Assembly (NCBI GenBank): GCA_903896915.1
Contig: CAITZN010000494.1
Location: 1-7,435 of the forward strand
Direction of reading: 5' to 3'
Origin: an uncultured bacterium
GTDB taxonomy: Bacteria; Desulfobacterota; Desulfobulbia; Desulfobulbales; Desulfobulbaceae
Length of the DNA stretch: 7,435 bases
Part shown: positions 1 to 5,925 of the stretch, one piece after another
Layout of the letters: each line of letters opens with the position of its first letter
How positions within the stretch are numbered: the first letter of the stretch is position 1
The notes under the pieces: model-generated
What the model was told of the DNA's origin: nothing
Database searches by the model: none
What the model saw: the letters and a program-made list of their open reading frames with translations, nothing else
Program-made: the position numbers and the translations under genes

Positions 1-893
1 CCCAGGCTCCATTCGCCGCAGTAAACCTGATAACCAGACTCACGAATGATCTCGTCCGCCTCATTGCACCAGCCCACGGCGCTCTTACGGATGTGGCCAA
101 AGATGTCCAGATTGTTGTCGTCTGGAGAGAAGCACTGATAGCGGTGGATATCGATGGCCACGTTGCGGAACTCCGGTTCCTGAAGAAACCCTTCATACTC
201 TCGAAAGCTGCGAAAGCCATCGTGGAACACCACCGTCACCCGCTCGGGGGGGCAGTGACGGCGGATACGGTGATAGGCCTCCAGGGTGAATCGCTTCAGC
301 AGCTCGGTCGGGATATCCCAAGTCGGCTCGTTGAGCGCCTGGATGCCGTGCAGCGACGGATGATCTTTGTAGCGCTCTGCCAGGCGCTCCAGCACATCCA
401 GAGAATGCTGGATGTAATCTTCCTTCGTATGCCACTCGCAAACGCCCAGAATACCCCCGTTGTCGAAGCCGTTCTGGCAACCCGGCGCCGCATGGAGATC
501 AAGGACCACTTTCAGACCAAACTCCCCGGCCCACTGGAAAACCCGGTCAACGATATCCAGCCCTCCTACCACATAGGGATAGCGAACCTCCTGGTAACTG
601 CGATGATAGGGATAGTCCTTGCCAAACAGCCAGTGGCCGATTGGCAGACGCACGGCATTGATGCCGGCACGTTGCAGCCAGGCAAAGTCGTCGCGGGTGA
701 TAAAGGTGTTCCAGTGGTGATGCAGGCACCGCGTTGCCTCGGACTCGCCTAGCTCGACACAGTAAGAGGTTTCGTCGTTGGCCTGCAGCCCCTCAAACAG
801 ACTGGGTGTGATCCACTTCTCCAACACCAGCCAGCCGCCAAGATTGACGCCACGTAGTTTGCTGCCACTTTCGTGAACCGTTGAGATTGACAT
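1..893 (-). CDS. Glycoside hydrolase family 5, exo-beta-1,3-glucanase-like; 3' end cut off by window
   Basis: The reading frame opens at an ATG at 893 and stays open to base 1, giving 297 complete codons. AGGAG at 901-905 lies 7 nt upstream, which supports this start. Residues 14-35 begin LRGVNLGGWLVLEKW, the hallmark opening of Exg1-type glucan 1,3-beta-glucosidases (GH5, most like subfamily 9). Other expected GH5 elements follow in order: VRLP with R82; DLHAAPG (132-138) continuing to QNGFDN; ALNEP with E189 as acid/base; DIHRY with H250 and Y252; and CGEWS with E294 as nucleophile. All core catalytic residues are therefore present and only the C-terminal strand/helix and tail are missing. 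Family members hydrolyse beta-1,3- (sometimes beta-1,6-) glucans or glucosides by a retaining mechanism. There is no signal peptide or N-terminal membrane segment, so the enzyme is probably cytoplasmic, unlike the secreted fungal enzymes. It starts 22 bp after the transporter gene ends and is probably cotranscribed with it. Substrate is inferred from family only. Confidence 0.93.
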   Translation of the reverse strand, partial: MSISTVHESGSKLRGVNLGGWLVLEKWITPSLFEGLQANDETSYCVELGESEATRCLHHHWNTFITRDDFAWLQRAGINAVRLPIGHWLFGKDYPYHRSYQEVRYPYVVGGLDIVDRVFQWAGEFGLKVVLDLHAAPGCQNGFDNGGILGVCEWHTKEDYIQHSLDVLERLAERYKDHPSLHGIQALNEPTWDIPTELLKRFTLEAYHRIRRHCPPERVTVVFHDGFRSFREYEGFLQEPEFRNVAIDIHRYQCFSPDDNNLDIFGHIRKSAVGWCNEADEIIRESGYQVYCGEWSL

Positions 894-915
894 AGCAGGT
901 CTCCTGAAGAGGATT

Positions 916-2604
916 TTACAGGGCTAAACGGCGTGAGTAGAAAGAGGCGCCGTTCGGCATACGGGAAATTGCGAGCAGGGTGGCCTCGGGGAGCTGCTCG
1001 CAGATCAGGTGCAGCATCTGTTCCTCGCCCTGGGTATCCAGAGAGTCGAAAGCTTCCTCCAGGAATATCCACTGGGGCCGGTTGAGTAGCAGACGCACCA
1101 TGCCCAAGCGTTGCTGCTCCTCACGCGCCAGGGTGGTGCCCCAATTATCCCTCTGGTCGAGCTGATCGATCAGGTGTTCAATACCTGCCAAACGCAGCGC
1201 CTGCTCGATTTGTTCCTGGGTAAAGACCCGGCGGGAAGAAGGATAGCAGATGGCGTTGCGCAGGGTGCCGGTGGGCAGATGCGGCCGGGGCGGCATGAAG
1301 AAGAGGCGGCCCTGGTTAGGGAGTTCGATGACGCCGCTGCCCCAGGGGCGAATACCTGCAATGGCGCGGAACAGTTTTGCCCCGGCAAAGGCGTTGCCGG
1401 TGATCAAGACATGTTCGCCCTTGCCGATCTCCATGTTGATGTCCTGGGCCACTACCGACCCGTCGTATTTGACGATACTGAGATCGCGGAAAGCCAATAC
1501 CGGTCGATCAAAGCTCTTCACCTGAATCCAATGGTCCGACTTGGCAAGCTCCTCGTCCACATTGTCCAACACCTTCAGGAGACTCAGAATGCGTTCCACC
1601 GAGGCACGCCACTCAGCAATTCCCCCTAGGTTGTTGACCGGCCAGGAGAGGGCCCCGACCATATGCTGGAAGGACTGAGCGGATTGCATCAGTGCGCCCA
1701 GGGTTATTTTTCCCAAGATGTAGCGAGGAGCGGAAATCAGGAGCGGAAAGGCCATGTTCAGCACGGAATAGCCATCACCGAACATCACGATATTTCGCCA
1801 TGCCGCGGTTTGCACGTCCCATACCACCCGTAACTTACGGAACAACTCATGAAATGCATGCCGTTCACAGCTCTCAGCATGGATCAGGGCGATGGCCTGG
1901 CTATTTTCCTGCGCCTCTATCAGGCTGGCACGAAAGTTCGCCTCTGCCGACTGCCTGGCATTGGTGGCGCCAGTCAGGGGCTGACTCACTCGCCAACCAA
2001 GCCAGGAGGCCAACGCCGAGTAGATGATCGCGATCCAGATCAGGTGCCCGTAGATGGGAATTTGGGCAAATCCCAGGTCAAGCGTCACCACCCCCGAGCG
2101 CGACCAGAGCACCTGCGTAAAGCCGACCAGCAACAAAATGGAGTAAAACAGTGAGTGGCCCATGACGACCGCCGACTCGGCGGCGACACGGCAATCCTCG
2201 GCGATGCGGCCATCCGGGTTGTCGTGTTCACCCGGCAGATGGGTGATCAAGTAATGGCGGCCAGCCCGCATCCAGCGGGAGAAGACATACTCCGTCATCC
2301 AGTCGCGCCACTGAATCTGCAGATTGCGTTTGATAGCCAGATGCGATCCGGTAAGAATCACGTCGGCAACAAAGAGGATCGCGAGCATGCCGACCTGGGT
2401 TATGAGGCCGCGCATGGAATGCTGCTCCAGAGCGTTGAACAAGTCCGCGCTCCACTGAGTAAACAACACAGCCATGGCCATTTGCATCAGGGTCAGGAAC
2501 GCCAGGAGGAAGACTGTGGCCCGTATCTTCGTTTTTCGATTCGAGCACCAGAACTTCTTCGTCAACCGAAGAAATTCGACAAAAAAATTGCGCGATTGAG
2601 GCAT
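916..2604 (-). CDS. SbmA/BacA/YddA-type transporter with fused, motif-degenerate ABC ATPase domain
   Basis: This 562-residue protein has the usual length of the YddA-like family (membrane domain fused to nucleotide-binding domain). Members are inner-membrane dimers linked to transport of peptides, vitamin B12, bleomycin or fatty-acyl compounds; SbmA itself lacks an ATPase domain and is proton-driven. Likely membrane helices lie near 29-49, 66-86, 149-167, 186-205, 271-292 and 300-322. Family motifs include DNPDGRIAED (128-137), EANFRASL (221-228), ITLGALMQ (300-307) and the AEWRASVERI helix (330-339). The ATPase domain starts about residue 368 and is colinear with ABC domains, but its motifs are altered. 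Walker A is GNAFAGAK (403-410). The Q-loop glutamine is P439. The signature reads LAREEQQR (492-499). Walker B is WIFLEE (512-517), with E for the magnesium-binding D. The H-loop histidine is R548. The frame is intact. The start has no clear Shine-Dalgarno, and an in-frame TGA two codons upstream (2611-2613) rules out a longer N-terminus. Substrate is unknown. Confidence 0.92.
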   Translation of the reverse strand: MPQSRNFFVEFLRLTKKFWCSNRKTKIRATVFLLAFLTLMQMAMAVLFTQWSADLFNALEQHSMRGLITQVGMLAILFVADVILTGSHLAIKRNLQIQWRDWMTEYVFSRWMRAGRHYLITHLPGEHDNPDGRIAEDCRVAAESAVVMGHSLFYSILLLVGFTQVLWSRSGVVTLDLGFAQIPIYGHLIWIAIIYSALASWLGWRVSQPLTGATNARQSAEANFRASLIEAQENSQAIALIHAESCERHAFHELFRKLRVVWDVQTAAWRNIVMFGDGYSVLNMAFPLLISAPRYILGKITLGALMQSAQSFQHMVGALSWPVNNLGGIAEWRASVERILSLLKVLDNVDEELAKSDHWIQVKSFDRPVLAFRDLSIVKYDGSVVAQDINMEIGKGEHVLITGNAFAGAKLFRAIAGIRPWGSGVIELPNQGRLFFMPPRPHLPTGTLRNAICYPSSRRVFTQEQIEQALRLAGIEHLIDQLDQRDNWGTTLAREEQQRLGMVRLLLNRPQWIFLEEAFDSLDTQGEEQMLHLICEQLPEATLLAISRMPNGASFYSRRLAL

Positions 2605-3223
2605 TGGGGATCAGAATTCAATGAGTTGAGTGGCGCCAATAAGTGGCGATGAGTTCTTCGTCGGCACGGTCATGAAAAGGCGATAGATGGGACAAGGACA
2701 AGTGGGGAGAGTCATATCTTTTGCGGTGGCAAGGTTGGTAATATATCCAAATAACGTCGCACCGTCTTCCCGCTGAATCCATTTCCCGTAATGACCTCTT
2801 GATAAAAAAAGGCGCTTTTCTGGCTGGCCAGCGGCACGGGGAAAAAGGAGTGAGCGGGAGGGTCGATTCGATCCAATTTCGTTCCCGCCAAGGTTACCTC
2901 GTATCAAAAAAGAGCAGAAATACACCTCTTCGCTACCCCTGCTCAACATCCAGCCATCTCAGCCCACGGTCCCACTATCACAATCACAAGGGCAGTTCCT
3001 ATAAAAGAACAGGGGCTTAGTCAATAACTTCTTGTGAGTGATGGAAAAAGCCTTGTGCTGCAAGGGGGTTCACGAGCAGAGCTATAGCTGATCAGTTTCC
3101 CTGCTCATCCCGGCTAGAAAAACAGTTTTTGGCGCCAGCGGTGACAACATCGAAAGCCTTCTGTGCCCTGGCACATTGTGGGTTACAACTCGTACGTCGA
3201 GGCAGGCATCTTCACATTGCTAC
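2605..3223. other. Gene-poor 619 bp intergenic stretch
   Basis: I see no convincing gene here. One minus-strand ORF (2611-2949, 112 codons) ends 6 nt before the transporter ATG and in the same frame. It has no Shine-Dalgarno, no recognisable domain and a low-complexity, arginine/serine-rich start, so I do not call it a gene. It could be a leader that couples translation to the transporter, or chance. The stretch also holds an inverted repeat GAGCAG (3074-3079) / CTGCTC (3101-3106) with the 10-bp palindrome AGCTATAGCT (3080-3089) inside it. No T-run follows on either strand. The transporter operon's promoter must lie in here or upstream, but I found no convincing -35/-10 pair. Decayed sequence is a reasonable alternative. 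Confidence 0.6.
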
Positions 3224-3448
3224 TCATCTCCTGCATAAACCTTTCAAAGGTGCGGCGAGCCGGCGATGGGCCTGCCTGGTCATGGCCGCATCCGTTATGT
3301 ATCCCCTTGACCGACAATCAAAAAGGCTGTCATTCCATAAACGCCTGTGGATGGCGATTGTTGTGTGACGGTGCTTCTCCGGATCGACTAGCTCCAGCAG
3401 CAGATCGACAACCACCGCAAACAGCAGATAAGCAATGACGTATCCCAT
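3224..3448 (-). CDS. Small putative membrane protein, divergent from WYL regulator; unrecognised
   Basis: A 74-codon frame opens at ATG 3448, with AGGAGG at 3457-3462 placed 8 nt upstream. This is the best ribosome binding site in the left half of the window and the main reason to call the gene. The first 22 residues (MGYVIAYLLFAVVVDLLLEL onward) form one hydrophobic segment containing D15 and E19, followed by the charged stretch DPEKHRH and an arginine-rich tail with two cysteines in its second half. I do not recognise a family. The N-terminal 35 residues look protein-like; the rest is less convincing, so the end may be eroded or frameshifted. It is transcribed away from the WYL regulator gene across a region containing a perfect inverted repeat, so control by that regulator is a reasonable inference. 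A small toxin-like or accessory membrane peptide is possible, but nothing in the sequence proves a function. Confidence 0.45.
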   Translation of the reverse strand: MGYVIAYLLFAVVVDLLLELVDPEKHRHTTIAIHRRLWNDSLFDCRSRGYITDAAMTRQAHRRLAAPLKGLCRR

Positions 3449-3456
3449 GTTCTTTT

Positions 3457-3462
3457 CCTCCT
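3457..3462 (-). promoter_or_regulatory. Consensus ribosome binding site of the small membrane ORF
   Basis: AGGAGG on the minus strand (CCTCCT as written) lies 8 nt before ATG 3448. A full six-base match at optimal spacing in an AT-rich leader makes translation of this short ORF likely. Confidence 0.6.
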
Positions 3463-3509
3463 GATGAAAAAGGGTTTGGTGTTTCTCATGCCTCTACGTT
3501 ACTCTAGGT

Positions 3510-3532
3510 GGTGGGACAAATAGCGTCCCACC
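3510..3532. promoter_or_regulatory. Perfect 8+8 bp inverted repeat, probable operator of the WYL regulator
   Basis: GGTGGGAC (3510-3517) and GTCCCACC (3525-3532) are perfect inverted copies around a 7-nt spacer, AAATAGC. The centre is 44 bp upstream of the regulator's ATG and 73 bp upstream of the divergent small ORF's ATG. Dimeric HTH-WYL regulators bind palindromes and often control their own promoter; that is family knowledge, and assignment of this site is inference. It is not a good intrinsic terminator: on the plus strand an A-run, not a T-run, follows it, and on the minus strand no T-run follows. A weak minus-strand -35-like TTGTCC overlaps one arm. Confidence 0.6.
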
Positions 3533-3564
3533 AAAAAAATAATTAAAAAATTTTCACAACTCTG

Positions 3565-4539
3565 ATGGCAAAATACAAACCCCAGCATGCACGTCTGCTT
3601 TTTATTGACCGAAAAATCCGGGAAAAGCGGTTCCCTAACCGCAATACCCTGGCTGAAGAATGGGAGACCAGCTCCAAGACCATCCAGCGCGATCTCGACT
3701 ACCTCCGCTACGAGCTGGATGCGCCCCTGGAGTATTCAGCCAAGGAACGCGGCTATTTCTACACTGAGGAGCAGTATCAACTGCCAGCCATCAACATCAG
3801 GGAAAGCGATCTGTTCGCCATCTATCTGGCCGACAAGCTGCTAGGGCAATATGAAGGCACTCCCATCTATGACAGCCTGCGCTCCGTATTCAGCAAAATA
3901 GAGGATTCCCTGCCGGAAAAGGTGGCGACCAGGCCAGGAAACGATCAATCCTTGTTCACTGTGTTCCCGCCTTTTTCGACCATCATCCTGCCCGAGGTCT
4001 TTGCCGCGGTGCTCGATTGCCTGCGAACCTCGACCCGATTGGAGATTGAATACAGGAGCCCAGGCAATGCCCCGGAGTGGCGACAGGTCGATCCCTTTCA
4101 TGGTGTGAGATTTGAGGGCGACTGGTATGTGGTGGGTTACTGCCACCTGCGCAGTGCCATACGGACCTTCAGCCTGGCACGGATCGCAACAGCCAGGAAA
4201 CAGCAGGAGCGGTTTGTGGTGCCGGGGGATTTTGACTTCAGGAAACTCTCCGCCAGTCAGTTCGGTATCCATTGGGGTGAGGACGATGTCGAGGTGAAAA
4301 TATGGTTTGCCCGCCCAGCCGCCGCCTACATCCGGGAAAGAATATGGCATCCTTCCCAGACCATCGCCGACAATGCGGACGGTTCGCTGGTCCTGTCACT
4401 GACGGTCAACCATCTTCTGGAGCTGCAACGGTGGATTTTGTCTTGGGGGGCAATGGCGCAGGTGCTGGAACCGCCATCGCTAGTCGACGAGATACGGAAT
4501 ACGGTGCAGAGCCTGGCAAAACGCTACCCACGGCCCTGA
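3565..4539 (+). CDS. HTH-WYL domain transcriptional regulator
   Basis: The 324-residue protein has the standard three-part layout. An N-terminal winged helix-turn-helix (about 8-68) includes NRNTLAEEWETSSKTIQRDL and the wing ending ERGYFY. A WYL domain (about 145-212) contains the core GDWYVVGY (185-192; WYV replaces WYL) and the basic strand IRTFSLARI (199-207). A C-terminal extension (WCX, about 238-320) contains WILSWGAMAQVLEP (290-303). Family members are dimeric DNA-binding proteins whose WYL domain senses a ligand, such as a nucleotide, single-stranded DNA or second messenger. Many act on their own promoter, and several (BrxR, CapW) control defence islands; I see no defence genes here. 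The ATG is preceded by very AT-rich DNA with no obvious Shine-Dalgarno. The palindrome at 3510-3532 suggests autoregulation and control of the divergent small ORF. No intrinsic terminator was found after the stop. Confidence 0.93.
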   Translation: MAKYKPQHARLLFIDRKIREKRFPNRNTLAEEWETSSKTIQRDLDYLRYELDAPLEYSAKERGYFYTEEQYQLPAINIRESDLFAIYLADKLLGQYEGTPIYDSLRSVFSKIEDSLPEKVATRPGNDQSLFTVFPPFSTIILPEVFAAVLDCLRTSTRLEIEYRSPGNAPEWRQVDPFHGVRFEGDWYVVGYCHLRSAIRTFSLARIATARKQQERFVVPGDFDFRKLSASQFGIHWGEDDVEVKIWFARPAAAYIRERIWHPSQTIADNADGSLVLSLTVNHLLELQRWILSWGAMAQVLEPPSLVDEIRNTVQSLAKRYPRP

Positions 4540-4660
4540 CCGGACGATGTAAAATCCTGTCGTTTTAATGCACCGCATCAAGTATTTATTTGAAAGGCTC
4601 TCCTGCCAGTGAGGCAGCCCCGAAAAGTTAGATTTGACGCCACCGTAATAACAGCACGCC

Positions 4661-4688
4661 TGGACAGAATTATCCCCGTAATTACTAT
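4661..4688 (+). promoter_or_regulatory. Possible sigma70 promoter for the metallophosphoesterase gene
   Basis: TGGACA (4661-4666, one mismatch to TTGACA) is separated by 16 bp from TACTAT (4683-4688, two mismatches to TATAAT). Transcription would start near 4695, about 35 nt before the ATG. This is a by-eye match in an AT-rich stretch, so confidence is low. A short hairpin, CTGCC-AGTGA-GGCAG (4603-4617), lies upstream without a T-run and is not a convincing terminator for the WYL gene. Confidence 0.3.
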
Positions 4689-4728
4689 TAAGAAATAAAG
4701 ATTCAATCATTAATCTTGGCGCAAGAGG

Positions 4729-5802
4729 ATGAAGATTTTGCATACAACGAACTTGAGAAGAAAAACCTTCTGGCTAACGGTTTTTATAGTCCTGCAACTC
4801 TCTATTGTCGCGACCTGGTCAGCAGGTAGCAGCGGACAAATATCGGGACCTTGGAAATTTGCGGTGTTGTGCGATACTCGCGGCGATAACAACCCCTTGA
4901 ATCTAAGTAAAAGCGGTGTGAACGAGGTTGTGGTAAACGCCATCGCCAAGGAAATCGTCAAAGATGGTGCCGAATTTGTCATTGTTCCGGGCGACATGAT
5001 AAATGGCTATAAATATATCGAAACTGCATACTTCGATCAGTTAATGGCGTGGCGAAAAGCAATGGCTCCCGTCTATGCCGCCGGCATAAAAGTATATCCC
5101 GTGCGGGGCAACCATGAAACCGGCCCATACTTGAATAACGAACAGGATCTTTGGTCACCAACAAATAAGAATGCCCCGGCGATAAACGCCATACCGGAAC
5201 TGAAAATCGCTTATTTCGAGGCCTTTAACGATCCATGGATTCCTGCCAACGGTCCGGACGGTGAAAAAGGCTTAACGTACAGTTTCAGCCACCACAACGC
5301 TTTCATTGTCGGTGTGGATCAATATGTCAACCCCCTTCAGGTCAATCAAGCATGGCTGGATACCGAGTTACAGGCGAACAAGCTGCCCCACATTTTTGTC
5401 TTTGGCCATAATCCGGCATTCAGCGTTTCGCATCCCGACTCCCTTGCTTCGTATCCCCAGGACCGCGACACGTTTTGGGACAGTTTAGGAAAGGCTGGCG
5501 TAAAAATATATTTTTGCGGCCACGATCATTATTATAACCGCGCCCATATTGCCGACCGGAGCGGGAACAGTATTTATCAGGTGCTACCAGGTACGGGAGG
5601 AGCGCCATTTACCAAATGGAAAGAGCAGAAGTATGCTGAAGGCGATAAGGTCGTCAAAGACTATCATGACGAAGGGCATTACGGTTATGTCCTGGTAACC
5701 ATCATGGACACGCAGGTGACTATGGAGTGGAAAGCCCTCATAAAAGAAGAAGGAACGGACATTTGGCGGGCACTTGACACGCTGCGCTATTCACTTAAAT
5801 AG
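4729..5802 (+). CDS. Exported calcineurin-like metallophosphoesterase
   Basis: This 357-residue protein has an N-terminal export signal: basic LRRKT (9-13), a hydrophobic core FWLTVFIVLQLSIVATW (14-30) and a possible cleavage site after A32. A retained single-helix anchor is also possible. The catalytic domain carries the five metal-binding blocks of the calcineurin-like superfamily: CDTRGD (48-53; DxR in place of the textbook DxH), PGDM (87-90), GNHE (127-130), GHN (226-228) and GHDH (264-267). Such enzymes hydrolyse phosphomonoesters or diesters with a two-metal centre; the substrate cannot be told. It would act in the periplasm or at the membrane. Start choice is uncertain: AAGAGG (4723-4728) abuts the ATG at 4729, too close for a normal ribosome binding site. 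It is 9 nt from an in-frame TTG at 4738, which would give a protein three residues shorter with the same signal peptide. A strong terminator follows the stop. Confidence 0.92.
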   Translation: MKILHTTNLRRKTFWLTVFIVLQLSIVATWSAGSSGQISGPWKFAVLCDTRGDNNPLNLSKSGVNEVVVNAIAKEIVKDGAEFVIVPGDMINGYKYIETAYFDQLMAWRKAMAPVYAAGIKVYPVRGNHETGPYLNNEQDLWSPTNKNAPAINAIPELKIAYFEAFNDPWIPANGPDGEKGLTYSFSHHNAFIVGVDQYVNPLQVNQAWLDTELQANKLPHIFVFGHNPAFSVSHPDSLASYPQDRDTFWDSLGKAGVKIYFCGHDHYYNRAHIADRSGNSIYQVLPGTGGAPFTKWKEQKYAEGDKVVKDYHDEGHYGYVLVTIMDTQVTMEWKALIKEEGTDIWRALDTLRYSLK

Positions 5803-5816
5803 TCCATACTGATGAC

Positions 5817-5852
5817 AAAAAGGGGCCTGAGTATCGCACTCGGCCCCTTTTT
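5817..5852. terminator. Strong bidirectional rho-independent terminator
   Basis: GGGGCC (5822-5827), a single bulged T, GAGT (5829-5832), a 5-nt loop, ACTC (5838-5841) and GGCCCC (5842-5847) form a GC-rich hairpin. It is flanked by A5 on the left and T5 on the right. The symmetry lets it stop transcripts both from the metallophosphoesterase gene (stop 15 nt upstream) and, on the other strand, from the convergent YchF-like gene. Confidence 0.92.
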
Positions 5853-5925
5853 ACCCTGAAAACAATCGATCTAGATCGGTGCAATATGCGCCCAGAAATG
5901 GGCACTTCCAAACCGCCTGACTGCC

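Noticed and set aside
93..752. 219-codon plus-strand ORF
   Set aside because: It is a shadow of the GH5 gene, whose opposite strand carries a complete set of catalytic motifs.
1111..1629. 172-codon plus-strand ORF within the transporter gene
   Set aside because: It is antisense to the ATPase domain, shows no domain and reads as a shadow of the well-supported minus-strand gene.
2155..2652. 165-codon plus-strand ORF
   Set aside because: It is antisense to the transporter's membrane domain, has no recognisable motif and no good ribosome binding site.
3074..3106. GAGCAG/CTGCTC inverted repeat with inner palindrome AGCTATAGCT as a structured RNA
   Set aside because: The arms are short, the loop is long and no known RNA family consensus is recognisable. 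It is recorded only as a feature of the intergenic stretch.
3510..3540. Inverted repeat read as an intrinsic terminator
   Set aside because: On the plus strand the stem is followed by A's, and on the minus strand no T-run follows. An operator fits better.
3841..4350. 169-codon minus-strand ORF
   Set aside because: It is antisense to the WYL regulator, and its proline/glycine-rich composition is typical of shadow frames.
5867..5878. Perfect 12-bp palindrome CGATCTAGATCG between the convergent genes
   Set aside because: It lies downstream of both genes with no promoter nearby. It could be a chance palindrome, and nothing ties it to a regulator.
5889..5904. GCCCA-GAAA-TGGGC hairpin as a terminator of the YchF-like gene
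   Set aside because: The stem is short and followed by a mixed sequence rather than T's on the minus strand. The bidirectional terminator at 5817-5852 is far stronger.
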